Shown here: positions 26,699 to 36,488 of the stretch, in pieces
Position numbering within the stretch: position 1 is the stretch's first letter
Layout of the letters: every line of letters starts with the position of its first letter
NCBI RefSeq assembly: GCF_042648445.1
Contig: NZ_JBHRYB010000005.1
Span: 372,001 to 436,000 of the forward strand
Direction of reading: 5' to 3'
Source of the DNA: Bacterioplanoides pacificum
GTDB taxonomy: Bacteria > Pseudomonadota > Gammaproteobacteria > Pseudomonadales > Oceanobacteraceae
DNA length: 64,000 nucleotides
Position numbers and translations under genes: made by a program
Notes under the pieces: model-generated
Database searches by the model: none
Told to the model about the DNA's origin: nothing
The model's input: the letters and a program-made list of their open reading frames with translations, nothing else

Positions 26699-29600
26699 TT
26701 GTCACATTTATCTCTCAATGCGAAAAAAACGCCCTCAAGAAAACACGACGGGTACTGGATGCGTTTGCTAATCGAATCGGCGACAACGCCTGGCAGACGG
26801 TAATTACGGCTGAAGGATTGCAGGCGGTGCGGAAATTACTGCGGAAAACCGCCAGTAAAAGTACCGCAGTCAGTTGTCACCAAATAAAAACCCGTAATCG
26901 CACTGAATTGATCTGGGTGGTCGGTAAAAAATCGGCGTTTGATCTGGATGGAAGAGTGCCAGTGAATTCTACCCAGGTGAATCGAACCTTGCGGGATGAT
27001 GCCGCCGACTGGTTGTATTTACCGCTGATCCAGGCCTTGTCTGCACTGGCAGCGTTACTGCATGACTGGGGTAAGGCCAATAAGCAGTTTCAACAAAAAC
27101 TGTTGGATACTTCAGGTAAGCCCGCCGGAGACGCGCTGAGGCATGAGTATTTATCCTGTCTTTTATTGCGAAAACTGTTATCAGAAAATGAATCTGGCAC
27201 CGACCTAAAGTGGTTAGAACAATTGGCCAGTGGTCAGCTTCCCAACGTGAAGGCGTTAAGTAATCAAGATGAGAAACCGCTGAGCAAGTTACCGATTACC
27301 GCCCAGTTAATCAGCTGGCTGATTCTTTCTCATCATCGACTTCCATATCTGAAGGAATTTTCCGGATCTTCCGCTTCTGCTCTGTCCGATGTACTGGACT
27401 GCATTGATCAGGAGTGGGGATACGCGAACCCACAGGCACACGCGACGCTTAATGATTGCCTGACGTTTGAGCATGGCGCACTTTCGGGATCAACAAAATG
27501 GTTGAAAGAGGTGAAACGCTGGGCCAGGAAGCTGATTGAATTACAGCCTCTGGTTGAGCAGGCAGAAAAAGACGGCGTTATACGCTTGTTGCTACACCAT
27601 TGCCGTTTAAGCCTGATGTTGGCTGATCATTGCTATTCATCAAAACAAGTAAATGGCCCATGGGCTGGGCAGAAACAGCTGATAGCCAATACACAAAGTA
27701 AGAAGAAGCCAGACGGTAAGGGGTTTTGCAAAAGCAATATCCCGAATCAATACCTTGACCAGCATTTACTGGGGGTTTGCGCACAGGCTAAAAAGAATAC
27801 GCGGCTTTTTCCCGTTATTGAAAAGCATGGTTTAACAAGCCATGACACCGCAGCTCTTAAAAAGCGCAGCTCAGGAGCTTTCGGCTGGCAAGACAAAGCG
27901 GTTGAACGTATAAAAGTCTGGCAAAAGAGCGAAGCGGATGCTCATCAACAAGGGTTCTTTGCCGTTAATATGGCCGGCACTGGCTGCGGAAAAACCTTTG
28001 CCAATGCTAAAGTGATGCGGTGCTTGTCGAGCGATGGCGACAGTCTGCGCTTTATTCTCGCGCTGGGATTAAGAACACTGACATTACAGACCGGAGACGA
28101 ATACCGGGAGAAAATATTCAGCAATGATAGTGATGGCAGTGATCTTGCCGTTTTAATTGGCTCTAAAGCCGTGAAAGAGCTGCATGAACAGAAAAACTCA
28201 GCCGGTGAATCGGAAAGGCGACCCGAAGATGACAGTCTTGAGGAAGAAAATGGCTCCGAATCGGCGCAGACACTGCTCGATACTTCGGATCAGGTTGTCT
28301 ATGACGGAGAGATCCCCGAAGAAGGCCTGACGACTCTATTGTCGACGCCTAAGGATCTCGCTTTTTTTCACGCTCCGGTGCTTGCGTGTACCATCGACCA
28401 TCTGATGGCTGCGGTGACGACCAAACGAGGCGGGCGCTATATCTTGCCGAGCTTACGCCTGATGTCGTCTGATCTGGTGATCGATGAAATTGATGACTTC
28501 ACCGGAAACGATTCGATTGCCATTGGTCGGCTGATTCATCTGGCTGGGATGCTTGGCAGAAAAGTCATGATTTCCTCTGCGACTATTCCCCCTGCAATGG
28601 CCGAAGGTTACTTCAAAACCTATCAGCTGGGTTGGCAGCAATACGCTCGCATGCGTAACAAAAGTACCAAAGTTGGCTGTGCCTGGATTGATGAATTTAA
28701 AACCCAGGTCGCCAGTCACTACGCAACTGACCAGCAATTACTACTGGAATATTATCGTGCCAGTCATCAGAAATTTGTCGACACTCGCGTAAAAAACCTG
28801 GCCAAAGAACCAGCGAAGCGGCGTTTGGAAATAATCCCCTGCAAGTCACTGTTAAATGAGGATGAAATACGTAAAACTCAGGGTTATCAGCAAACAATCA
28901 TCGATACCGCGATGGTATTGCACCAACGCCATGGCTGGAGCTGCAGCGTAAGCGGATTGACGATCTCGTTTGGCGTAGTGCGTATGGCGAATATTAATCC
29001 GGCGCTGTCGTTGACGCGATATTTGCTTGATTGTCGGGTTGCTTCTGATTACGCGATTCGCGTGATGCCATATCACAGCCAACAAGTCTTGTTGTTACGT
29101 AACGCCCAAGAGTCTCACCTTGATCAGGTGCTGAAGCGCAAAGAAAGCCCCGGAGAGCCACCTCAGGCGTTAACCAATCGAACGATTCAACGACATATCG
29201 CTGATGCAGAGAAACAAGGTTGTCATCACTTGATGTTTATTCTGGTCGCGACTCCGGTTGAAGAAGTGGGGCGGGATCATGATTTCGACTGGGCGATTAT
29301 TGAGCCTTCCTCCTATCGGTCATTGGTACAAATGGCCGGACGGGTTCGGCGACATCGTACGAGTGCGGTTGAACAACCGAATATTGCGGTTTTGCAGTAC
29401 AACTGGAAGGCGTTGAAAGATGACGATAAAAAAGGTCAGTGTTATTTTTTACGGCCTGGATATGAAACGGGGCAGTCAGCGGAGATCGCTGGAAAGAAAC
29501 GACTATTGAAGCTAGCTGAGCATGATGTGAGCAACCTGATCGATGTTCCGAATGCGGCAAAGCAATTCAATGCAGCGGTCCGGATTAATGCGAGTGACTC

Positions 29601-30081
29601 AGGCAGTCGGCTGGCTATGCTTGAGCATGCCGCGATTGCTGCTGATTTATGCAGCACTGATTCAGGAAGACCCGATACCTTGCATGGTTTCCTTTCTCAT
29701 CACTGGTATTTAACCAGTCTTTGTCAATACCGTGTGCCGTTTCGCCTGAGTGAGCCTGGCATCGCCTTGTATTTAGTACAGCAAGAGTCCGACGCGCCAT
29801 TTTTTATCGAAAAAGATGTGACAGGAAAACCCCTGCGTTTGGAAAATGGCGAATTAAGTGACCGGGAAAGGGCACACAAGATAGAGCGCGTCGTTTTAAC
29901 GCTGCAGCAAAGCAGCCGTCTTTGGTTACAACGCAGTTATGACGACCTGATCACACAACAGGCTGAATTAAGGAATATCAGCCTTTTATGGGCCAGTCTG
30001 CGTTATGGCGAAATATTACCCAGGGAAAGTGAAAACACCTGGCTCTATAACGATCAGCTTGGGCTGTTTAAAGAAATTTAA
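26695..30081 (+). CDS. cas2-3: Cas2-Cas3 fusion, type I-F
   Basis: A 1128-residue fusion specific to type I-F. The first ~95 residues are Cas2-like (MIVTFISQCEKNALKK...). The HD nuclease domain follows with His123-Asp124 in LLHDWGKAN and a second LSHHRLPY histidine pair. The superfamily-2 helicase has a Walker A-type AGTGCGKT ending at Thr434, DEID at 597-600, SSATIPP (motif III), and QMAGRVRRH (motif VI). It serves adaptation with Cas1 and degrades target DNA recruited by Cascade. A charged low-complexity linker with many Glu/Ser (about residues 500-525) lies between motifs. The start overlaps cas1 by four bases. Confidence 0.97.
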   Translation: MIVTFISQCEKNALKKTRRVLDAFANRIGDNAWQTVITAEGLQAVRKLLRKTASKSTAVSCHQIKTRNRTELIWVVGKKSAFDLDGRVPVNSTQVNRTLRDDAADWLYLPLIQALSALAALLHDWGKANKQFQQKLLDTSGKPAGDALRHEYLSCLLLRKLLSENESGTDLKWLEQLASGQLPNVKALSNQDEKPLSKLPITAQLISWLILSHHRLPYLKEFSGSSASALSDVLDCIDQEWGYANPQAHATLNDCLTFEHGALSGSTKWLKEVKRWARKLIELQPLVEQAEKDGVIRLLLHHCRLSLMLADHCYSSKQVNGPWAGQKQLIANTQSKKKPDGKGFCKSNIPNQYLDQHLLGVCAQAKKNTRLFPVIEKHGLTSHDTAALKKRSSGAFGWQDKAVERIKVWQKSEADAHQQGFFAVNMAGTGCGKTFANAKVMRCLSSDGDSLRFILALGLRTLTLQTGDEYREKIFSNDSDGSDLAVLIGSKAVKELHEQKNSAGESERRPEDDSLEEENGSESAQTLLDTSDQVVYDGEIPEEGLTTLLSTPKDLAFFHAPVLACTIDHLMAAVTTKRGGRYILPSLRLMSSDLVIDEIDDFTGNDSIAIGRLIHLAGMLGRKVMISSATIPPAMAEGYFKTYQLGWQQYARMRNKSTKVGCAWIDEFKTQVASHYATDQQLLLEYYRASHQKFVDTRVKNLAKEPAKRRLEIIPCKSLLNEDEIRKTQGYQQTIIDTAMVLHQRHGWSCSVSGLTISFGVVRMANINPALSLTRYLLDCRVASDYAIRVMPYHSQQVLLLRNAQESHLDQVLKRKESPGEPPQALTNRTIQRHIADAEKQGCHHLMFILVATPVEEVGRDHDFDWAIIEPSSYRSLVQMAGRVRRHRTSAVEQPNIAVLQYNWKALKDDDKKGQCYFLRPGYETGQSAEIAGKKRLLKLAEHDVSNLIDVPNAAKQFNAAVRINASDSGSRLAMLEHAAIAADLCSTDSGRPDTLHGFLSHHWYLTSLCQYRVPFRLSEPGIALYLVQQESDAPFFIEKDVTGKPLRLENGELSDRERAHKIERVVLTLQQSSRLWLQRSYDDLITQQAELRNISLLWASLRYGEILPRESENTWLYNDQLGLFKEI

Positions 30082-30101
30082 TGGGAATAAAGGGAGGACT
30101 T

Positions 30102-31457
30102 ATGCCAGATCCGGTAATACACGCCTTTTTCGAAGAACGAAAGAAGGCTTGGCTTTCCAAAGAGCTTAAATCGTCAAAGGATGAGCAAAAAATACGTCAG
30201 AAGAAGTTGGAGTGCGAAGAGCTGTATTCACGAGAGAATTGGCTGAGATTTGCATTTGAGAATAGCTATAAAAGGTCTTTAGTCAGTCATGTTTCAAAAA
30301 TGACTCACCCAGATACAGGAAGTAGCAAGACTAGTCGGTCTAAGAAAACCTTTGTAACTCCAATAATATTTGAAGGTAAGTGTGAAAATGATGGGCTGTT
30401 AAGAACTGGGAATGTAAAAGGGATAGATCTTGACTCGACTGGAAATGGCACTGAGGTAAATACTATCGGAGAAGTTGGAGCGCTGCTGTCATTAGTTTTG
30501 TCAGATGGTCGTCGTTTTTATGATCATTTAATAAACGATTCCTCTTATCTTGATGATTTTTTGAAGGTGGATAACCTTGATTTGCAAAAATCTAAAGAGT
30601 CTCTAAAAGCTATGTTCAAGGAAGAGAATCAAGAAACAAACTCTCGTATCAAGCAGGTGTATTTCCCTCTCAATAATAGCGGTGATTATCACCAGCTTTC
30701 ACTATTAACCAACTCAGGTATCGTCTTCGAATGTCGTAAACGACTGGATGCTATTCGGTTTGGTATCGACGAAGAAGAGGTGGGTAAGAATACGTATGAA
30801 GCAGACGTATTAACCAAAGATGAACTGAAACAGGCGCGAGATAAACGCCGAAAGAATGAATACTTCGATCAGCCATTTGACGAAATTTATGGCCTGACCA
30901 CCATTGGTTATGGCGGCACCAAACCGCAAAATATCAGTGTGCTGAATAACCAGAATGGCGGTAAAGCGCATTTGCTGTTGTCGGTTCCGCCAGCTCTTGA
31001 ACAGCGTGATGTGCAATTTCCGAAGAAAGACTTTTTTCAAAGTAATATTCGTTATAGTCACGGGAGAGAAGCTTTCAGGGCCCTGAATCAGATTTTCCTG
31101 GCCCCGAAAAGCGATGGCAAAATCCCATTAAAAAACCTGCGCTCTGGTCGTGATAACCGTCTGCAGCAACTGACCGATTTAGTTATTGACAGTATGTGGC
31201 AGGTTCGTCGTATCGCGAAAACACAATATCGCGAAGACACATCATTGCTACCGCGATACCAGAAGATCTGGTTACTTGATGAGTTCTCAGAGCTGCGCCA
31301 GCAGCAGGATGATTGGCTCGCTGAACTCACAACCAAAATTCGCGACTGGATCATCACAGGCCATCAGCGCACGAACAAAGAGGCTGCGGTATTGGGAGAC
31401 GCTGAAATTCAATTTATTCAGAGCTTTGTTGAACAATATCAGGAGGCATTCCGATGA
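30102..31457 (+). CDS. csy1: Type I-F Cascade large subunit Cas8f (Csy1)
   Basis: Recognises the PAM and caps the crRNA 5' handle together with Cas5f. The C-terminal half has the conserved IYGLTTIGYGGTKPQNISVLNN block and LLSVPP. I place the start at the ATG at 30102, which follows AGGGAGG, giving 451 residues; an ATG at 30081 in the same frame would add seven. The first ~180 codons are visibly richer in A+T and in AGA/AAA/TTT codons than the rest of the gene and than neighbouring cas genes, suggesting recombination. The stop overlaps csy2. Confidence 0.94.
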   Translation: MPDPVIHAFFEERKKAWLSKELKSSKDEQKIRQKKLECEELYSRENWLRFAFENSYKRSLVSHVSKMTHPDTGSSKTSRSKKTFVTPIIFEGKCENDGLLRTGNVKGIDLDSTGNGTEVNTIGEVGALLSLVLSDGRRFYDHLINDSSYLDDFLKVDNLDLQKSKESLKAMFKEENQETNSRIKQVYFPLNNSGDYHQLSLLTNSGIVFECRKRLDAIRFGIDEEEVGKNTYEADVLTKDELKQARDKRRKNEYFDQPFDEIYGLTTIGYGGTKPQNISVLNNQNGGKAHLLLSVPPALEQRDVQFPKKDFFQSNIRYSHGREAFRALNQIFLAPKSDGKIPLKNLRSGRDNRLQQLTDLVIDSMWQVRRIAKTQYREDTSLLPRYQKIWLLDEFSELRQQQDDWLAELTTKIRDWIITGHQRTNKEAAVLGDAEIQFIQSFVEQYQEAFR

Positions 31458-32326
31458 GTCGCGATCTGTTGGTGATACCGCATATTAAAATTCAAAACGC
31501 CAATGCCCTGTCCAGCCCATTTACCATCGGCTTTCCTGCCATGACGGCCTGGCTAGGTGCTGTTCACGCATTACAACGGAAGGTTAATCAAAGTGGGCTG
31601 GACGTCTGTTTTGAGAAAACAGGCGTGGTCTGTCATGAGTTCGATTTACAGACCTATCAGGGGCCAGGTGATTTTGTACATTCTATTGGCGGCACGGCTA
31701 ATCCACTGGATAAAACAGGTTCCCGGCCAGCTTTTATTGAAGAAGCCCGCTGCCACTTAGGCGTTAGCCTGGTGATTTCAATTCCTGAGCTCAGCGGGTC
31801 CGAACAAGAGCAACTCAAAGAAATTGTTGAACGGAGTCTGGGCGGCAGAATGAAAATGGCCGCAGGGGATATTTTGAGTTTTTCACCGGTTCGGATTACT
31901 GATGATTTCAGCACGCTGAAAAATCGGCTGATGCCGGGTTATGCCATTGTCGAGCGCCGCGATTTGATGGAAGAGGCGATGACGACCATGCCGGATGCGC
32001 TGGATGCATTACTGAGTTATTTAACGGTGCGCAATCACTGTCATCAGACTGATAATGGCCAGGTAAGCTGGCAGCGACAGCGCAAACACGGTGGCTGGTT
32101 GGTTCCGGTGGCAACCGGATTTCACGGAATCAGCGACATCGGCTCGGCTAAAAACAGTCGTGATTCTGATACCCCGCATCGGTTTGCCGAAAGCCTGGTG
32201 ACGCTGGGCGAATTTAAAATGCCTTATCAATTGGAAGCCGTAGAAGAATTGCTTTGGCAATATCAGGCGGACCTGGAAAACAACCTTTATCTGTGCGAAC
32301 AGACACAGACTGAACAGTACTTTTAA
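31454..32326 (+). CDS. csy2: Type I-F Cascade subunit Cas5f (Csy2)
   Basis: A 290-residue RAMP-fold protein, partner of Cas8f at the crRNA 5' end. The opening LLVIPHIKIQNANALSSPFTIGFPAMTAWLGAVHAL is the signature Csy2 start. Also typical are the HEFDLQTY and RRDLMEE segments. It begins within the last codons of csy1 (ATGA overlap) and ends 15 bases before csy3. Confidence 0.95.
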   Translation: MSRDLLVIPHIKIQNANALSSPFTIGFPAMTAWLGAVHALQRKVNQSGLDVCFEKTGVVCHEFDLQTYQGPGDFVHSIGGTANPLDKTGSRPAFIEEARCHLGVSLVISIPELSGSEQEQLKEIVERSLGGRMKMAAGDILSFSPVRITDDFSTLKNRLMPGYAIVERRDLMEEAMTTMPDALDALLSYLTVRNHCHQTDNGQVSWQRQRKHGGWLVPVATGFHGISDIGSAKNSRDSDTPHRFAESLVTLGEFKMPYQLEAVEELLWQYQADLENNLYLCEQTQTEQYF

Positions 32327-32341
32327 TCAAGGAGAAAGATC

Positions 32342-33370
32342 ATGGCAAAGAAAGAGAACATTGCATCCGTACTGGCATTTGAGAAAAAACTGGTGCCTTC
32401 AGATGGTTATATGTATGGAACCGTTTGGGAGCAGCGTAACGATCAAAGTAGCGCACTGGCACTGCAAGAAAAATCAGTGCGTGGCACCATTTCAAATCGT
32501 CTGAAACCAGCGATTCAAAAAGATCCGGCAAAGCTCAATAGCGAGGTTGAAAAAGCGAACTTACAGACAGTTGATGCTTGCTCGTTAGCCCCGGAGCAAG
32601 ACACACTCAAATTACATTTTACTTTAAAAATACTGGGTGGCATTGCTGAGCCGTCAGCCTGCAATAACGCAGCGTTTAAACAGAGCTATCAGAAGGCGGC
32701 GAAGCAATATGTCGAAAATGAAGGCTTTAAAGAACTGGCGCGTCGTTACGCACTGAATATTGCCAATGCACGTTTCCTGTGGCGTAACCGCGTGGGGGCA
32801 GAAAACATTGAAGTGAATGTGAAAGCGCTGAATAACAACCAGCAGCAGGAGTGGACATTTGACGCGACTCAGTTTAGCACCCGGAACTTTGATGCCGACG
32901 ACCAGCAAGTCAATGCACTGGCAGCGCGTATCGCGACGGCATTAGCCAGTGACGATGATTTTCTGATGCTGGATATCTGCTGCTATGTACAGGTTGGAAA
33001 AGCGCAGGAAGTATACCCGAGTGAAGAATTAGTTCTGGATAAAGGCAAGGGCAACAAAAGCAAAATACTGTATGCCGTTGACGGCATTGCTGCCATGCAT
33101 TCGCAGAAACTCGGTAATGCACTACGCACCATTGATACCTGGTATCCCGCTTTTGATGATGTTGAGCAAAGTGCAGGCCCGATCGCCATTGAGCCTTACG
33201 GTGCTGTCACTAACCTGGGCAAAGCGTTCCGTACACCGAAGGATAAGCAAGACTTTTACACCTTCTTTGATGGCTGGGCCCGTGGTGAAAAATTGAACCG
33301 AGTAGAAGACGAACACTATGTGATGGCGGTATTAGTGCGTGGTGGTGTGTTTGGCGAAAGTGATAAATAG
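32342..33370 (+). CDS. csy3: Type I-F Cascade backbone Cas7f (Csy3)
   Basis: A 342-residue subunit that forms the six-fold backbone along the crRNA. Recognised by ASVLAFEKKLVPSDGYMYGT at the start, the RNALNIANARFLWRNRVGAE block, and the IEPYGAVTNLGKAFRTP segment near the end. An AAGGAGA ribosome binding site lies just upstream, consistent with high expression of the multi-copy subunit. Eight bases separate it from cas6f. Confidence 0.96.
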   Translation: MAKKENIASVLAFEKKLVPSDGYMYGTVWEQRNDQSSALALQEKSVRGTISNRLKPAIQKDPAKLNSEVEKANLQTVDACSLAPEQDTLKLHFTLKILGGIAEPSACNNAAFKQSYQKAAKQYVENEGFKELARRYALNIANARFLWRNRVGAENIEVNVKALNNNQQQEWTFDATQFSTRNFDADDQQVNALAARIATALASDDDFLMLDICCYVQVGKAQEVYPSEELVLDKGKGNKSKILYAVDGIAAMHSQKLGNALRTIDTWYPAFDDVEQSAGPIAIEPYGAVTNLGKAFRTPKDKQDFYTFFDGWARGEKLNRVEDEHYVMAVLVRGGVFGESDK

Positions 33371-33378
33371 GAACGCCT

Positions 33379-33957
33379 ATGAAAGTCTACCAAGAACTGA
33401 CATTGCTGCCTGGTGATGACATTGGCCATTATTTCCTCTGGAGTAAGGTCTACACCCAGTTGCACCTGGCGCTGGTGGAAACACAGAAAGGCAATAATCT
33501 GACCGATATAGGCATCAGTTTTCCCCAATATGACCTTAATAAAGGCCTGGGAAGAAAGCTGAGAGTCTTTGCTCCAAGCTCAGAACGCCTGCAGGCGTTA
33601 GATCTGCCGGGCAAGCTTTCACGATTGCTGGATTATGTTCACATCACCTCCATTCGTGATGTCCCTGAATCGGTAGAAGGCTATATGCGCGTGAGTCGTT
33701 GGCGCGAAAAAACCGGCATTGAGCGCCGTGCCCGCCGCTCTGCAATTAAAAAAGGAATCAGTTATGAGGCCGCACTGGCCCAGTGGCAGGAAAGAGGCTC
33801 TACCGACTTTATTCCCAAAAGCCCTTATGTTCAGTTGCAAAGCCTGAGTAATAGCAATCGCTTCCGTATCAATATCAGAGTGGAAGAGGTCGAAAGCGGT
33901 GATGGTGGCTTCAGTGTATATGGTCTGAGCAAAGGGGGGAGGGTCCCAAAATTTTGA
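33379..33957 (+). CDS. cas6f: CRISPR RNA endonuclease Cas6f (Csy4)
   Basis: Cuts the repeat RNA at the 3' base of its hairpin and stays bound to it. In 192 residues: His29 (TQLHLAL) is the probable general base; an arginine-rich helix (RWREKTGIERRARRSAIKKG, about residues 109-128) contacts the hairpin; and the C-terminal FSVYGLSKGGRVPKF matches the Csy4 ending. It is the last gene of the operon; the leader begins right after it. Confidence 0.95.
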   Translation: MKVYQELTLLPGDDIGHYFLWSKVYTQLHLALVETQKGNNLTDIGISFPQYDLNKGLGRKLRVFAPSSERLQALDLPGKLSRLLDYVHITSIRDVPESVEGYMRVSRWREKTGIERRARRSAIKKGISYEAALAQWQERGSTDFIPKSPYVQLQSLSNSNRFRINIRVEEVESGDGGFSVYGLSKGGRVPKF

Positions 33958-34095
33958 GGGTGTTTACCCTTTTAAAAGTGCTCTTTAAAAATATGAGTAA
34001 AATCAAATGGTTGCATCAGAGGCTAAAACTTTCCTATTTCAAGAAAAAAGAAGTTAAGCACTTGATGCAACTGTTTTTTTGTAATACAAACTCTA
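33958..34095 (+). promoter_or_regulatory. CRISPR leader with IHF-type sites
   Basis: AT-rich 138-base leader between cas6f and the first repeat. It contains the I-F-typical AAAGTGCTCTTTAAAAAT block (33976-33993). AATCAAATGGTTG (34001-34013) fits the IHF consensus WATCAANNNNTTR exactly. On the other strand, TAAGCACTTGATG (34055-34067) fits with one mismatch. A perfect 9-base inverted repeat, GTTGCATCA (34010-34018) and TGATGCAAC (34063-34071), links the two. IHF-driven bending of I-F leaders is known for integration. Confidence 0.8.
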
Positions 34096-36329
34096 GTTAG
34101 CCGCCGCACACGCGGCTTAGAAAAGCGACTCCTGCAGATCCAGCGCCTGTAATTTGTTAGCCGCCGCACACGCGGCTTAGAAACAGCAGATCCATATTGC
34201 GGATTGATAATTCAGGTTAGCCGCCGCACACGCGGCTTAGAAATTTCGGTTTTACGTTCCCCTGTGTTTTCCGGTGTTAGCCGCCGCACACGCGGCTTAG
34301 AAATTCATGGTAATTACGGGCTTCGTCAATCAAGTGTTAGCCGCCGCACACGCGGCTTAGAAAAGGGCAGAGGAGTGGCACAGCGATAACCCGCTGTTAG
34401 CCGCCGCACACGCGGCTTAGAAATGGACATCGAGCGTACCGATGGAAAGGATGCCGTTAGCCGCCGCACACGCGGCTTAGAAATGCATAATTAATAACCT
34501 GCGCCCGCGATGACCGTTAGCCGCCGCACACGCGGCTTAGAAAATTGAGGGTCGGCCGCGCTGAATGCACGGCGTGTTAGCCGCCGCACACGCGGCTTAG
34601 AAAAACCATCGCGCCGCCGTCGGGCTCACTCAGGAGTTAGCCGCCGCACACGCGGCTTAGAAATGTACACCTGAAGAAACACGGCTGGCACAAAAGTTAG
34701 CCGCCGCACACGCGGCTTAGAAAACCAACAGCGCGCTGAAAACCCTGCTGGCGGAGTTAGCCGCCGCACACGCGGCTTAGAAATTAATTCAAGGATTGGC
34801 TGAGGTGGCTGGAAAGTTAGCCGCCGCACACGCGGCTTAGAAAACCACAACACGAAAGCCATTATCGAGCATAAGGTTAGCCGCCGCACACGCGGCTTAG
34901 AAAGTACTCCTCCAACGTCATGTACGGGCGGGTAAGTTAGCCGCCGCACACGCGGCTTAGAAAATCAGGACGTGTAGAGTGACACCGCCGCAGATGTTAG
35001 CCGCCGCACACGCGGCTTAGAAAGGGAACGTCTGAAAGCCGGTTACTTCGTTTGTGTTAGCCGCCGCACACGCGGCTTAGAAAATTACTCGGGGGGTTGC
35101 GGAATGCGGGATAGGGTTAGCCGCCGCACACGCGGCTTAGAAAGGTGGTGGCTCAGCCGTTGTGCGCCAAACCGTGTTAGCCGCCGCACACGCGGCTTAG
35201 AAATGTGATCGTGATCTGACGGTGCGCTGTGAGGTGTTAGCCGCCGCACACGCGGCTTAGAAAGCCTGCTGCGCCGCACTCAGCGCCTCATCCATGTTAG
35301 CCGCCGCACACGCGGCTTAGAAAACGTACCAACATTGACAACGATTGGACCAGCCGTTAGCCGCCGCACACGCGGCTTAGAAAAGGTTCTGATTTTCGAT
35401 CCGTAACGTTTTGGTGTTAGCCGCCGCACACGCGGCTTAGAAAAGCAGACGAGCGCTCCTGATGCTGCTGCAGCAGTTAGCCGCCGCACACGCGGCTTAG
35501 AAAAGCGACGAATACGCCACCTCAATCCGTGCGCCGTTAGCCGCCGCACACGCGGCTTAGAAACTCACCGTGGCGGTGATGACCTCATCCACCGCGTTAG
35601 CCGCCGCACACGCGGCTTAGAAAACTCAAAGCTGACGCAGCCATCATTGCCCAATGTTAGCCGCCGCACACGCGGCTTAGAAAAGAAACTGCAACCCAGA
35701 TGGGCGCAGTGGACTGTTAGCCGCCGCACACGCGGCTTAGAAAGTCAGGTCAGGTTGATTGCGTCACTGTTTCACGTTAGCCGCCGCACACGCGGCTTAG
35801 AAATCGATTATGAGCAGGATCTGACCGCCCGGACGGTTAGCCGCCGCACACGCGGCTTAGAAAAGCATCTCAGAGGGCCGGGCCGCCGTCGCCAAGTTAG
35901 CCGCCGCACACGCGGCTTAGAAAGCTGCCTCTTTATCCAGTACGCGGCGCATCCAGTTAGCCGCCGCACACGCGGCTTAGAAAGCAATAACCGTGCGTTG
36001 TGCGTTGCTGGCGTAGTTAGCCGCCGCACACGCGGCTTAGAAATTGAGGAATCTCAGTCGCTCCAGTGCCTGTAGGTTAGCCGCCGCACACGCGGCTTAG
36101 AAAAAACGGTTAGACATGCCAGACAGGTCTGTAATGTTAGCCGCCGCACACGCGGCTTAGAAATGTAATGGCTGGACGAAAAAAAAGCACCGTGAAGTTA
36201 GCCGCCGCACACGCGGCTTAGAAAACAAGACAAAGCGGCCCGCGCCTGGGCACGTAGTTAGCCGCCGCACACGCGGCTTAGAAATATGCGTAACATCACA
36301 CCGGCCCAGGTAACACGTTAGCCGCCGCA
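34096..36329 (+). CRISPR. Type I-F CRISPR array, 37 full repeats plus a truncated one
   Basis: The 28-base repeat begins GTTAGCCGCCGCACAC and ends GCGGCTTAGAAA. Full copies start every 60 bases from 34096 to 36136 (35 copies), then at 36197 and 36257; all read identical. The 37 spacers are 32 bases except spacer 35 (33 bases, before the copy at 36197). The leader is at 33958-34095, so spacers near 34.1 kb are newest. The last repeat, at 36317, keeps only its first 13 bases. The hairpin arms are AGCCGC and GCGGCT, leaving an 8-base CTTAGAAA handle, as in I-F. No two spacers look alike, and I saw no match to the rest of the window. Confidence 0.98.
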
Positions 36330-36417
36330 GATCGGCACGATGGCCAACGGCTGGGCGAGCATTCGGTGCTGGCGGGGTATTTTGGTTAATTTGTTGGCCG
36401 CAAGCGCTGACTATGGC

Positions 36418-36442
36418 TATCGCGGACAGGGTCCGCTCCCAC
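36418..36442. repeat. GTCCGC-type palindromic dispersed repeat, copy 1
   Basis: TATCGCGGACAGGGTCCGCTCCCAC; GCGGAC and GTCCGC pair around AGG. Identical to the copy at 36918-36942, exactly 500 bases further on. The surrounding 36330-36569 contains no gene. Confidence 0.75.
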
Positions 36443-36488
36443 GCAACTCCAGTGGTGGGTGGCTGCAAGCGCTGAATGTTGCTGTAAC

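Noticed and set aside
34204..36075. Several open frames within the array, reading VSRRTRGLE or SKPRVRRLT again and again
   Set aside because: They are translations of the CRISPR repeat (60-base period is a multiple of three) and have no start signals.
34124..36316. Self-targeting spacers against genes in this window
   Set aside because: None was found by eye, but this is not a full search; aligning all 37 spacers against the genome and phage sequences would decide it.
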